Source: Umezawaea sp036375055 (GTDB lineage: Bacteria > Actinomycetota > Actinomycetes > Mycobacteriales > Pseudonocardiaceae). From it: 64,000 bases of DNA. The notes under the pieces were generated by a model. The model had not been told where the DNA came from, did no database searches, and saw nothing but the letters and a program-made list of their open reading frames with translations. This document shows positions 26,213 to 36,776 of the stretch, one piece after another; position 1 is the stretch's first letter, and each line of letters starts with the position of its first letter. Made by a program: the position numbers and the translations under genes. The DNA is taken from positions 1-64,000 of the forward strand of contig NZ_DASUSQ010000169.1 in the NCBI RefSeq assembly GCF_036375055.1, in the 5' to 3' direction.

Positions 26213-27447
26213 GCGGCCTCGGTGCGCTGGACTTCCCCGAGGACCAGGTCCGCGCTCGGGCGCGGGACGGAGCCGCGTGCGCGTTCCCGCCGGTCGAGCA
26301 GTACGGGCGCAGGCTGTTCGGCGCGTCGGTGGGCCGGTGCGTCGACGAGCTGGACACGATGCGGCTGGTGCCGCCGGTGTTCATGCCGCAGCGGCTGGAG
26401 AAGCTGATCGACCTGGACCGGGAGCCGGTGCACGGCGACGTCGACCTGACCACGATCATCGGCGGCCTCCAGTCGACCATGCCGGTCTACCTGTCGGCCT
26501 TCGGGTCCGCCGAGGTCGGCGGCACCGACCTCGGTCGGGCCGCGAGCAGGCAGGCCGGGGCGCTCGGCATCCCGGTCGTGCTCGGCGGGGACACCGACGG
26601 GCGCGGCGGGGTGGGCGGGTCGACGCTGGAGCGGATCCGCGCCTACACCGGCACCGTTCCCGACGGCTGGGGCGGCGTCGTGGTCCAGCAGGGGACCGCG
26701 GGCACCGAGGTGTGGGACCAGGTGTACCGCGACCCCGCCGTCCGGCCGCTGCTGGAGGACGGGCGGCTCGCGTTCGAGCTGAAGGTGGGCCAGGGAGCCG
26801 GACCCGGCCTCGGCGGGATGGCCGTGCTGGACGCCGACCGGGCCGCGCGCATCGCCGACGCGTTCGCGATCGACCCCCTGTTCGGCAACCGGGTGCTGCG
26901 CTCCGAGAGCCCCGGCACGTTCACCGAGGAGATCCTGCACAGGCAGGTGCGGCTCCTGTGCGACACCTTCCCGCTCGCCCGGATCTGGGTGAAGCTGCCG
27001 CCCGCGCGGGACATCGGTTCGGCCGTGCGGGTCGCGTGGCGGGCGGGCGCCGACGCGGTCACCGTGGACGGCGCCGAGAGCGGCACCGGCTGGGCGCCGT
27101 CGGGGTTCCTGGACCACGTCGGCCTCCCGCTGGCCGAGTGCCTGCGCCGGATCGGCGAGCCGGAGGGCTGCCTGCTGGTCGCCGGTCGCATGTGGGAGGG
27201 CAGCCGGGCCGCCAAGGCCGTCGCGCTGGGCGCCCGCGCCGTCGGGCTCGGCCGGGCCGCGCTGATCGCCGTGGACGAGGACCCCGAGGTGGGGTTGGCG
27301 CGGTTGGCGGAGTGCCTCGCGCTGGAGCTGCGGCTGCTGATCAGTTCGGTGGGGAAGTACGCGCCGTGGGCGCTGGACCGCGACGACGTGTGGACGCGGC
27401 CGTCGCCCGAGCAGATCCTGCTGCCGGAACAGGAGGTGCGGTCGTGA
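26209..27447 (+). CDS. FMN-dependent glutamate-synthase-like TIM-barrel oxidoreductase
   Basis: The 412-residue protein resembles the FMN-binding synthase domain of glutamate synthase, without the glutaminase domain. Supporting segments are MPVYLSAFGSAEVGG, LARIWVKLPPARDIG (strand with Lys), GADAVTVDGAESGTGWAP (phosphate-binding Gly/Thr region) and GARAVGLGRAALIAVDEDP near the C-terminus. No Fe-S cysteine cluster is seen, so electrons must come from another donor. The GTG start overlaps the stop of the small ORF, and the stop overlaps the next GTG start, so three genes are coupled. Next to LanM, reduction of dehydroalanine or dehydrobutyrine is an attractive but unproven role. Confidence 0.75.
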   Translation: MSGLGALDFPEDQVRARARDGAACAFPPVEQYGRRLFGASVGRCVDELDTMRLVPPVFMPQRLEKLIDLDREPVHGDVDLTTIIGGLQSTMPVYLSAFGSAEVGGTDLGRAASRQAGALGIPVVLGGDTDGRGGVGGSTLERIRAYTGTVPDGWGGVVVQQGTAGTEVWDQVYRDPAVRPLLEDGRLAFELKVGQGAGPGLGGMAVLDADRAARIADAFAIDPLFGNRVLRSESPGTFTEEILHRQVRLLCDTFPLARIWVKLPPARDIGSAVRVAWRAGADAVTVDGAESGTGWAPSGFLDHVGLPLAECLRRIGEPEGCLLVAGRMWEGSRAAKAVALGARAVGLGRAALIAVDEDPEVGLARLAECLALELRLLISSVGKYAPWALDRDDVWTRPSPEQILLPEQEVRS

Positions 27448-27692
27448 TCGGGGGACGTGAGGTGTGGGCCGAGGTGGAGCCGTTCATGCTGCTCGGGCGC
27501 ACGGGAGCCGTGCCGCGCGAGGTGCGGGCCGCTCCCCGGCCCGCCGTGCCGTTCGCCGCCGCCGCGGCCGCGCTGGCCGTTCCGGTGACCGGCAAGCCGG
27601 TGCTGGAACTCGTCGAGGGCGACGGCGGGGTCGGCGGGGCGCGGTCGTCCGCCGAGCTGGTGCTGGTGGTCCGGGTGGAGGAACAGGCCTGA
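27444..27692 (+). CDS. Unknown 82-aa protein coupled to the FMN enzyme
   Basis: This short gene begins at a GTG overlapping the FMN gene stop (GTGA). The product has a charged start (GGREVWAEVEPF), an Ala/Val-rich centre that is not clearly a membrane helix, and an acidic end. I recognise no family. Tight coupling suggests it works with the FMN enzyme, for example as a subunit or peptide-binding partner. Confidence 0.6.
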   Translation: MIGGREVWAEVEPFMLLGRTGAVPREVRAAPRPAVPFAAAAAALAVPVTGKPVLELVEGDGGVGGARSSAELVLVVRVEEQA

Positions 27693-27831
27693 GGGGACGC
27701 GGGCCGTGCGGTGCGGTCCGTCGCGGGAACCAGCCGTTCGAGGGGTGGCAGCCGGGGGTTCGGTGGGCACACTGAGCGTGTTCGCCCGACTACACCCCTG
27801 CGTGGTCGGGCCTGCACGAGAGGTGCTTGCC

Positions 27832-29142
27832 TTGCGACCCAGAACCCTGCTCACGGCCGTGCTGGTCGCGGCCGCCCTGGTCGTCCCGACAACCGCCGCG
27901 GCCGCTCCCGACCGCGTCCCCTACGTCTGGCGGGTGCCGGTCACGTCCACCGCCCAGATGCACCAGCTCGACCAAGCCGGATTCGACGTGACCGAGCGCG
28001 ACTCCGACGCCGTCCTCGTGGTCGGGGACGCGGCGGAGGCCCAGCGCCTGCGCCGCGCCGGATTCCGACCCACCCGCTTCGACACGGTGTACAAGCCGGT
28101 GGAGGCGGGCGCGGCCGACGTCGGCACGGCGTCGTTCTACGGCGGGTACAAGACCGCCGCCGAACAGGAGGCCCACCTGGACGCCGTGGTCGCGGCCCAC
28201 CCGGACCTGGCCACCCAGTTCGACATCGGTGACTCCTGGCGCAAGACCCGCGGGTTGAGCACCGGGCACGACATCAAGGCCATCTGCCTGACGAAGAAGC
28301 AGGCCGGTGACTGCGCCCGGACGCCCAACTCGACCAAGCCGCGGTTCACGATCGTCGCGCAGATCCACGCCCGCGAGTTGTCCACCGGGGAGCTGGCCTA
28401 CCGGTGGATCGACTTCCTGGTGGACGGCTACGGGACGGACGCCGACGCGACGTCCATCCTGGACACCACCGAGGTGTGGGTGGTGCCGGTCGCCAACCCG
28501 GACGGCGTCGACCTGGTGGCGGCCGGTGGCAACAGTCCCCGGTTGCAGCGGAAGAACGCCAACAACCTGCGCGGGTGCAGCGGAACGTCGATCGGTGTCG
28601 ACCTGAACCGGAACTCGTCGTTCAAGTGGGGCGGGGACTCGAACTCGCCCTGCACGGAGACCTACCAGGGTGCTTCGGCGAAGTCCGAGCCCGAGACGCA
28701 GGCCCTGGAGAACCTGTTCACGTCCATCTACCCGGACCAGCGGGGGACGTCGGACACGGCGCCCGCCCCCGTCACGGCTCGGGGGACGATGATCACGCTG
28801 CACAGCTACGGGAACGACATCATCATCCCGTGGGGGTGGACGTCCGCCACGGCCCCCAACGACGCGCAGATGCGGGCGTTCGGGAAGAAGATGGCTGCTT
28901 ACAACGGTTATCTCGTGGGGACCAACGAGGAGACCGTCGGGTACGACACCAGTGGGACCACCGATGACTTCACCTACGGGGTGTTGGGGGTCGCCAGCGT
29001 GACGTTCGAGGTCGGGGCCTCCAGCGGGACCTGCGGTGGGTTCTTCCCGGCCTACTCCTGCGTCAGCAGTACGTTCTGGCCCAAGAACAAGGGGGCGTTC
29101 GTGGTGGCGGCCAAGGCCGCTGCCGCTCCTTATCGGAGTTGA
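27832..29142 (+). CDS. Secreted M14 zinc carboxypeptidase
   Basis: The 436-residue protein has a signal peptide (about 1-25, ending TTAAAA), an N-terminal pro-like region and an M14 catalytic domain (about 105-430). Zinc ligands are His and Glu in IHARELSTGE and His in TLHSYGND; the catalytic Glu is in VTFEVGAS. Cysteines near the C-terminus (GTCGGFFPAYSC) may form a disulfide. It would remove C-terminal residues from peptides outside the cell. A TTG at 27832, with GAGAGG eight bases upstream, fits the signal peptide best; a GTG at 27823 is the alternative. It lies 140 bases after the lanthipeptide-like arm and might process its product, or may be independent. Confidence 0.88.
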   Translation: MRPRTLLTAVLVAAALVVPTTAAAAPDRVPYVWRVPVTSTAQMHQLDQAGFDVTERDSDAVLVVGDAAEAQRLRRAGFRPTRFDTVYKPVEAGAADVGTASFYGGYKTAAEQEAHLDAVVAAHPDLATQFDIGDSWRKTRGLSTGHDIKAICLTKKQAGDCARTPNSTKPRFTIVAQIHARELSTGELAYRWIDFLVDGYGTDADATSILDTTEVWVVPVANPDGVDLVAAGGNSPRLQRKNANNLRGCSGTSIGVDLNRNSSFKWGGDSNSPCTETYQGASAKSEPETQALENLFTSIYPDQRGTSDTAPAPVTARGTMITLHSYGNDIIIPWGWTSATAPNDAQMRAFGKKMAAYNGYLVGTNEETVGYDTSGTTDDFTYGVLGVASVTFEVGASSGTCGGFFPAYSCVSSTFWPKNKGAFVVAAKAAAAPYRS

Positions 29143-29237
29143 GGTGGTGGGTGGGCCGGGCGTCCTGGTGGGCGTCCGGTCCGCCTGGTTCGGTCCTGCT
29201 TGGAACGGGTGGGTGCCGGTTGCGTCGGGTTGACTGG

Positions 29238-29372
29238 GCTGCTGGTCCCAGCGGGTGGCCGATGTGACTCGGGGACCCCTCGATGTGCCCCTGTGATCGG
29301 GCTCAAGGGCAGGTGGTGACCACCTGTCCGATCTACCGGGGTGAGGGGCAAGTCCCCCGAGTGACATCGGCC
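29238..29372 (+). repeat. Dispersed hairpin repeat, copy 2
   Basis: This copy lies 95 bases beyond the M14 gene stop. It contains GCTGCTGGTCCC at one end, GGGGACCCCTCGA, CCTGTGATCGGGCTCAAGGG, a hairpin at 29307-29329 (GGGCAGGTGG, loop TGA, partner with one G:T pair) and a second small stem, GGGGCAAGTCCCC. It is the reverse complement of copy 1 on the window strand. The rest of 29143-29450 holds a possible promoter (TAGCAT at 29436-29441) just before the next gene. Confidence 0.78.
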
Positions 29373-29450
29373 TTGGTTTCGGGAAGGCTGTGGCCTCCTG
29401 TTGGCTGGTCTGGTGTGTTTTTTGTTGTTGTGGCTTAGCATGTCCTGTTT

Positions 29451-30701
29451 ATGCAGGTCGTTACTACCCGTGTTCGTGCCGGGTATGCGATGGGGTCGTT
29501 CGTCACCGGTGCTTTTGGCACTGTGCCCGGCTTGCTCCTGTTGCCCTATCTGACTGACGGTCTTGCTGTGCCTGCTGCTGCTGCCGGGCTTGTGGTGTTG
29601 TTGCCCAAGGCCTGGGATGTCCTGTTCAACCCCGTTGCCGGGCGTATCAGTGATCGCGCTGGGGTTCGGCGGCCCTTCTTGTTGGTGGGCGGGCTTGGGG
29701 TCGCGGTCTTGTTCGCCGCGTTGTTCGCTGGTGGGTCCGCTGTGTATGTCGCGGTGGTTTTTTTGCTGTGCGCCACCGCTTACGCGTTTTTTCAGGTGCC
29801 GTACGTCGCCATGTTGGCGGAGATCACCGAGGACTACGACGAGCGCACCCGGTTGATGGGGTGGCGGATGGCCGTGCTGGCGCTGGCGATCCTGGTGAGC
29901 GGGGCCGGTGCGCCTGCTGTGCGGGATGCGACCGGTTATCCGGTGATGGGTGTCGCTGTCGGGGTGCTGATCGTCGTCGGGACGCTGGTGACGTACTTCG
30001 GCACGGCTGGTGCCTCTGGGGTGCGGCGGGTTCCGGTTGCCGCTTCGCCTCGTGAGCTGTGGGCTGTTGTCCGGGGTAGCCGGCCCTTTCGGTTGTTGCT
30101 GACCGTTTTCGTGGTGCAGGCGGTCGGGCTGGGGACGATGTTGGCCGGGGTCGACTACTTCGCTCGGCTCGTCCTCGGGGATTCTCGGTACCAGACGTTG
30201 TTGTTCGTCGGTTTCGTCGGGCCCGCGCTGGTGGTGATGCCGTTGTGGCAGCGGGTGGGGCGGAGGTACGGGAAGCGGGTCGGGTTGGTGCTCGCCTCCG
30301 TGCTCTTCGCCGGTGCGGTGGCGGTGCTGGGGGCTTCGCTGGTGCTGCCCGCCGGTGTGGTCGTCGCGGTGATGGCGTTCGTGGGGATCGGTTATGCCGG
30401 GATGCAGGTGTTCCCGATGGCGATGTTGCCCGACGTGATCACGGCGTCGGAGAAGGCCTGCGGGTCCACGCGGGCAGGGTTGTTCTCCGGGGTGTGGACC
30501 GCGGGGGAGACGTTCGGGTTGGCGTTGGGGCCCGGTGTGTACGGGGTGGTGCTCGCCGCTGGTGGTTACGCCGCCAGTTCTGGCGGTGCTGTTGTGCAGT
30601 CGTCCGGTGCCGTGTTGGCTGCGTTGATCGGGTTCACGGTCGTCCCGGCCGTGCTGGCGTTGGCGGCGTTGCCGCTGCTGAGGGGTGAGGAGTCCGCGTG
30701 A
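29451..30701 (+). CDS. MelB/GPH-like major facilitator transporter
   Basis: The 416-residue protein has about 12 membrane helices and the glycoside-pentoside-hexuronide (MelB-like) signature PYVAMLAEITEDYDERTRLM between helices 4 and 5, plus FNPVAGRISDRAGVRRPF after helix 2. It would move a small solute with a cation or proton. No Shine-Dalgarno precedes the ATG and a -10-like TAGCAT lies ten bases upstream, so it may be leaderless. The first 600 bases use many codons ending in T, unlike neighbouring genes, which may signal a different origin. The stop overlaps the PLP-enzyme gene. Confidence 0.85.
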   Translation: MQVVTTRVRAGYAMGSFVTGAFGTVPGLLLLPYLTDGLAVPAAAAGLVVLLPKAWDVLFNPVAGRISDRAGVRRPFLLVGGLGVAVLFAALFAGGSAVYVAVVFLLCATAYAFFQVPYVAMLAEITEDYDERTRLMGWRMAVLALAILVSGAGAPAVRDATGYPVMGVAVGVLIVVGTLVTYFGTAGASGVRRVPVAASPRELWAVVRGSRPFRLLLTVFVVQAVGLGTMLAGVDYFARLVLGDSRYQTLLFVGFVGPALVVMPLWQRVGRRYGKRVGLVLASVLFAGAVAVLGASLVLPAGVVVAVMAFVGIGYAGMQVFPMAMLPDVITASEKACGSTRAGLFSGVWTAGETFGLALGPGVYGVVLAAGGYAASSGGAVVQSSGAVLAALIGFTVVPAVLALAALPLLRGEESA

Positions 30702-32113
30702 GCGACTGGGTGCTGGACGAGCTGCGGGCGTTGCGGCGCGGGGACCTGCCCACCCACGGCGGGCGGACGTTGGCCTACGTCTACGACAGCGCGGTGCCCG
30801 GACTGGACGCGTTGGCGGCCGAGGCGCACGCGCTGGCGTCGTCGGTCAACGGGCTGGACCCCACCGCGTTCCCCAGCCTGCTGCGGCTGGAGAACGACGT
30901 CGTGGCGATGGCGTCCTCGTTGCTCGGCGGCTCCGCGGGCACGGTGGGCACGGTGACGTCCGGCGGCACCGAGTCGTGCCTGCTCGCCGTGGTGGCCGCT
31001 CGCGACTCGCGGCCCGAGGTGCGGAACCCGACCATGGTGGTCCCGGAGACGGTGCACGCCGCGTTCCGGAAGGCCGCCCACTACTTCGGGGTGCGGTTGG
31101 TCGCGGTGCCGGTGGACCCGGTGACCTTCCGGGCCGATCCCGTCGGCATGGCCGCGGCGATCTCGGCGGACACCGTGCTGGTGGTGGCGAGCGCGCCGTC
31201 CTACGCGCACGGGGTGGTGGACCCGGTGGTGGAGATCGCCGCCGCTGCCGCCGCGGCGGGGGTGCGGTGCCACGTGGACGCGTGCATCGGCGGCTGGGTG
31301 CTGCCGTACTTCGCCCGGCTGGGGGTCGAGGTGCCGTCGTTCGACTTCTCCGTGCCGGGTGTGACGAGCGTGTCCGTCGACCTGCACAAGTACGCCTACT
31401 GCCCCAAGGGCACGTCGGTGCTGCTGCACGCGTCGGCCGACCTGCGGCGCGCGCAGTACTTCGCCAGCGCGGACTGGCCGGGGTACACGATGCTGAACTC
31501 CACCACGCAGTCCACGCGCTCCGGTGGGCCGCTGGCCGCGGCGTGGGCGGTGACCCGGCACCTCGGCGACTCCGGGTACCTGGAGCTGGCGCGGAAGGCG
31601 TTGGGGGCCACGAAGCTGATCCTCGACGGGATCGCGGGCATCGACGGGCTGCGGGTGCTGGGCGAGCCCGGTTCGACGTTGATCGCGGTGGCCGCCGATC
31701 GGGCCGACCTCGACCTGTTCACGGTGGCCGACGAGATGCGGGCGCGGAACTGGTACGTGCAGCCGCAGTTCGCGCACGGGGCGTCGCCCGCGAACCTGCA
31801 CCTGACCGTCACGGCCGCCAACGCGGGCAGCGAGGCCTCGCTGGTGGCCGACCTCGACGACTCCGTGCGGGCCGCGCTGGAGGCCGGGCCGGTGCCGGTC
31901 GCGGAGGAGGTCGTGGCGGCCATCCGCGCGTTGGACCCCGACGCGCTGACGCCGCGGGAGTTCGCCGGGCTGCTGGCCGCCGCCGGGCTCGGCGGGGGTG
32001 GGGCCGGGGTGCTGCCGGAGCGGATGGCTCCCGTCAACGCCCTGCTCGCCGCGGCCGGTCCGCGGTTGCGGGAACGGCTGCTGGTCGAGTTCCTCGGGGT
32101 CCTCTACTCCTGA
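30698..32113 (+). CDS. PLP-dependent decarboxylase, sphingosine-1-phosphate-lyase-like
   Basis: The 471-residue fold-type-I PLP enzyme resembles the sphingosine-1-phosphate lyase / glutamate decarboxylase group. It has TSGGTESCLLAVVAAR (phosphate-binding), the His in PETVHAAFRKA that stacks on PLP, the Asp in HVDACIGGWVLPY and the Schiff-base Lys in SVDLHKYAYCPKG. It should be cytosolic, with no membrane anchor. The GTG start overlaps the transporter stop, so the two form one unit that may import and cleave, or make and export, an amine or phospho-amine. The substrate is unknown. A terminator follows. Confidence 0.85.
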   Translation: MSDWVLDELRALRRGDLPTHGGRTLAYVYDSAVPGLDALAAEAHALASSVNGLDPTAFPSLLRLENDVVAMASSLLGGSAGTVGTVTSGGTESCLLAVVAARDSRPEVRNPTMVVPETVHAAFRKAAHYFGVRLVAVPVDPVTFRADPVGMAAAISADTVLVVASAPSYAHGVVDPVVEIAAAAAAAGVRCHVDACIGGWVLPYFARLGVEVPSFDFSVPGVTSVSVDLHKYAYCPKGTSVLLHASADLRRAQYFASADWPGYTMLNSTTQSTRSGGPLAAAWAVTRHLGDSGYLELARKALGATKLILDGIAGIDGLRVLGEPGSTLIAVAADRADLDLFTVADEMRARNWYVQPQFAHGASPANLHLTVTAANAGSEASLVADLDDSVRAALEAGPVPVAEEVVAAIRALDPDALTPREFAGLLAAAGLGGGGAGVLPERMAPVNALLAAAGPRLRERLLVEFLGVLYS

Positions 32114-32120
32114 CGGAACG

Positions 32121-32146
32121 GGCGGGGCGGCCGTGGCCGCCCCGCC
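32121..32146. terminator. Terminator between convergent PLP-enzyme and aminopeptidase genes
   Basis: An inverted repeat GGCGGGGCGGC with complement and a 4-base loop sits in the 39-base convergent gap. Confidence 0.8.
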
Positions 32147-32152
32147 GGGCAC

Positions 32153-33556
32153 TCACCGCTGCTGGGCGCGCACCCACTGCTCCAGCTCGTCGGGCGCGGA
32201 CGGCAGGGCGCTCGACAGCAGCTGCACGCCGCCCTCGCGGACGACCACGTTGTCCTCGATCCGGACGCCGATGCCGCGCAGCTCCGGCGGCACGGTCAGG
32301 TCGTTCGGGTGGAAGTACAGGCCGGGCTCGACGGCGAGCGCCATGCCGACCTCCAGCGGGCCGTCGTGGTAGGCCTCGGCGCGCGAGTTGGCGCAGTCGT
32401 GGACGTCCAGCCCGAGGAAGTGGCCGACGCCGCAGACGATGTAGCGGCGGTGCTGCTGGCCGTCGACCGCCAGCGCCTCGTCGACCGACACCGGCAGCAG
32501 GCCCCAGTCGTCCAGGCCCTCGGCCAGCACGCGCATCGCGGCGCGGTGGAACGCGCGGTAGTCGTTGCCCGGCCGCACGGCGGCCAGCGCGTCGGCCTGG
32601 GCGCGCGCCACGAGGTCGTACACCTGGCGCTGGGCCGCGCTGTACTCGCCGGAGATCGGCAGCGTGCGGGTGATGTCGGCGGTGTAGAGCGTGTCGACCT
32701 CGACGCCCGCGTCCAGCAGCAGCACGGCGTCCTCCGGCACGACACCGTTGTTGCGCACCCAGTGCAGCACGGGCGCGTGCGGTCCGGCCGCGACGATCGA
32801 GGCGTAGCCGGGGCCGTTGCCGCTGGTCCTGGCCCTGCGGTCGAACGTGCCCTCCAGCCAGCGCTCACCGCCGCCCTTCACGGCCGTCGGCAGCTCGGCC
32901 GCGACCTCGGCGAAGCCGAGCACGGTGGCGTCGACGGCCTTCTGGAGCTGGCCGACCTCCCAGTCGTCCTTGATCCGCCGCAGCTCGGACAGCGTCCAGC
33001 GCAGCTCGGCGCTGTTCCCGCCGTTCGCGAGCGCGTCCAGCAGCGGGTCCGTGCCGTGGGCGGAGAACACCTCGGGCAGCCTGCCGCGCAGCGCCGCGGC
33101 GAGCTGGTCGATCGGGCGGCAGCGCAGACCGAGGGCCTCCGACCACTCGGTCAGGCCGGGGACCGGGCCGACCCACAGCTCGCCGTCGCGGGCGCTGGCG
33201 AAGAAGTCCGGTTCGTCCGGTCCTGCGGGCTCGTGCAGGAACAGCTCGGCGTCGCCGTCGCACAGCACCAGCACGGCGCCCTCGGCCGAGCAGCCGGTGA
33301 GCCAGGAGAAGTCGCTGTCCGGGCGGAAGCCGTAGTCGGTGTCGTTGGCGCGGACGGGCGCCCAGCCGGACGCGACGGCGATCCGCCGTCCCGGCAGGGC
33401 GGCGGCGAGCCGGGCCCGGTGGTCGGCGGCGGCACGGGCGGCGCCCGCGGTGAGCTGGACGGCGCGGTCGGTGTCGCCCCAGCCCTGGCGCACGTTCTCG
33501 CGGAAACCGGTGGCGTCGACGAGCCTGCTCGGGTCACGACGGGCGGGTCGGGTCAT
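32153..33556 (-). CDS. pepP: Xaa-Pro aminopeptidase (aminopeptidase P, M24B)
   Basis: The 467-residue cytoplasmic metallopeptidase removes N-terminal residues that precede proline. The N-terminal AMP_N domain (about 35-170) is followed by the pita-bread domain. Its dimetal ligands are all visible: Asp in LLLDAGVEV, Asp in YTADITRT, His in GVGHFLGLDVHD, Glu in AVEPGLYF and Glu in RIEDNVVV. The length fits PepP. The ATG start has a weak upstream site. It is a single-gene unit between two terminators. Confidence 0.92.
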   Translation of the reverse strand: MTRPARRDPSRLVDATGFRENVRQGWGDTDRAVQLTAGAARAAADHRARLAAALPGRRIAVASGWAPVRANDTDYGFRPDSDFSWLTGCSAEGAVLVLCDGDAELFLHEPAGPDEPDFFASARDGELWVGPVPGLTEWSEALGLRCRPIDQLAAALRGRLPEVFSAHGTDPLLDALANGGNSAELRWTLSELRRIKDDWEVGQLQKAVDATVLGFAEVAAELPTAVKGGGERWLEGTFDRRARTSGNGPGYASIVAAGPHAPVLHWVRNNGVVPEDAVLLLDAGVEVDTLYTADITRTLPISGEYSAAQRQVYDLVARAQADALAAVRPGNDYRAFHRAAMRVLAEGLDDWGLLPVSVDEALAVDGQQHRRYIVCGVGHFLGLDVHDCANSRAEAYHDGPLEVGMALAVEPGLYFHPNDLTVPPELRGIGVRIEDNVVVREGGVQLLSSALPSAPDELEQWVRAQQR

Positions 33557-33673
33557 GCGATCCCCTCAGTACGGTGGTTCGGTGGCACGACTGTGCCATC
33601 CGCCCTGGCCCGGCCGCATCCCGGCTCACGCCGGAGCGGGGCCCGACGTGCCGTTCGCCACGTCGCCGCGACG

Positions 33674-33713
33674 GGGAACGCCCCGAACCCCTGGTGGGGT
33701 TCGGGGCGTTCCC
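33674..33713. terminator. Strong terminator after the subtilase gene
   Basis: A perfect 18-bp inverted repeat (GGGAACGCCCCGAACCCC and complement) with a TGGT loop lies 40 bases beyond the stop of the subtilase gene on the minus strand. Confidence 0.88.
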
Positions 33714-33753
33714 GCCGTGCGTCCGGCCGGACAGGGGGAGGCCGGTCGACCGG

Positions 33754-35574
<1,821 letters not shown>

Positions 35575-35773
35575 AGCGGTGTTCCTTCCCACTACAGGGA
35601 CCCCGCTTGCCGCCGAGGGATCAGGGTTTCTGAAGCGGCTGCGGAGTTGAGCTGGAAGGTAGGCAGGGCTGTGGTGCCCGGCACAGGGTCTGAGCAGGCT
35701 GGTTCCCGTCAGTTGCGTATTCCCGCCACCCCTTTTGCGATGTTCGGACCAGTTCATTGGTTCTTTTGGCTCA

Positions 35774-36751
35774 ATGGGTGACAATGCGCTGGTGTTCGAA
35801 CACCTGGGCGTCACGCCGGATCAATCGCGGGTCTACGAGCTGTTGATCAGGGTGGGCACGTGCACCGCCGCGGAGATCGCCGCCGAACTGCCGGGCGTGG
35901 CCGCCGAGCCGGTCGTGGCGTCGCTCGGCGAACTCGGCCTCGTGCAGCGCCGCTCCGGTGACCCGGCGGTGTGGCAGGCCGTCGCGCCGGACCTGGCCGT
36001 GGAGATGCTGATCGCCGCGCGCGAGGACGGGCACCGGCGGGCGCGGGCCGAGGCGCTGCCGCTGATGGAGCTGTACCTGAAGGGCCGCGACGAGCAGCAC
36101 CAGGACGACAGCGGGATGGTCGAGGTCGTGACCGGGGTCAGCTCGGTGCGCGACCTGTGGGAGACGCTGCTCGCCGGGGCGCGCTCGGAGGTGTGCGTGC
36201 TGGACCAGCCGCCGTACGTGTCGCCGCCGGAGGACCACGTGGCGCTGGAGGTCGACACGCGCGCCAGGCACGTGCAGTGGCGGGTGATCTACGACCGGTC
36301 CAGCATCGAGCTGCCCGGTCGGCTCGCGGAGATCGTGCACCTCATCGCGGCGGGCGAGCGGGCCCGCGTCACGCCCACGCTGCCGTTCAAGCTGGGGCTG
36401 GTCGACGCGCGGGTCGCGGTGCTGCCGGTGGGGACGAACGGGATCGTGGACAAGGTGCTGCTGATCAGGCCGTCCGCGCTGCTGGACGTGCTGATCTCGA
36501 CGTTCGAGCTGTACTGGGACCGGGGGATCCCGTTCACGCCCAACTCGGCCAGGAGCGGGGCGGCCGACGAGGTGGCCGACCCGCAGCTGCTGGCCCTGCT
36601 GGCCGCGGGGCTGACCGACGAGAGCATCGCGCGGCAGTTGGGCCTCGGCCCGCGGACCGTGCAGCGGCGCGTTCGGCAGCTCATGGACCGCTCCGGGGCG
36701 CAGACCCGGTTCCAGGCCGGGGTCCAGGCGATGAGGCGCGGGTGGCTCTGA
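35774..36751 (+). CDS. TrmB-like / LuxR-type HTH transcriptional regulator
   Basis: The 325-residue product has an N-terminal winged-helix of TrmB type (about 8-75: LGVTPDQSRVYELLIRVG), a middle domain resembling the TrmB effector or phospholipase-D-like segment, and a C-terminal LuxR HTH (about 265-325: GLTDESIARQLGLGPRTVQR). Such double-HTH proteins are frequent in actinobacteria and control secreted hydrolases or secondary metabolism. No Shine-Dalgarno precedes the ATG at 35774, so a leaderless transcript is possible. The divergent subtilase gene is a plausible target. Confidence 0.82.
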   Translation: MGDNALVFEHLGVTPDQSRVYELLIRVGTCTAAEIAAELPGVAAEPVVASLGELGLVQRRSGDPAVWQAVAPDLAVEMLIAAREDGHRRARAEALPLMELYLKGRDEQHQDDSGMVEVVTGVSSVRDLWETLLAGARSEVCVLDQPPYVSPPEDHVALEVDTRARHVQWRVIYDRSSIELPGRLAEIVHLIAAGERARVTPTLPFKLGLVDARVAVLPVGTNGIVDKVLLIRPSALLDVLISTFELYWDRGIPFTPNSARSGAADEVADPQLLALLAAGLTDESIARQLGLGPRTVQRRVRQLMDRSGAQTRFQAGVQAMRRGWL

Positions 36752-36776
36752 TCCCGGTCGCCGGACAGGCAAGCCT

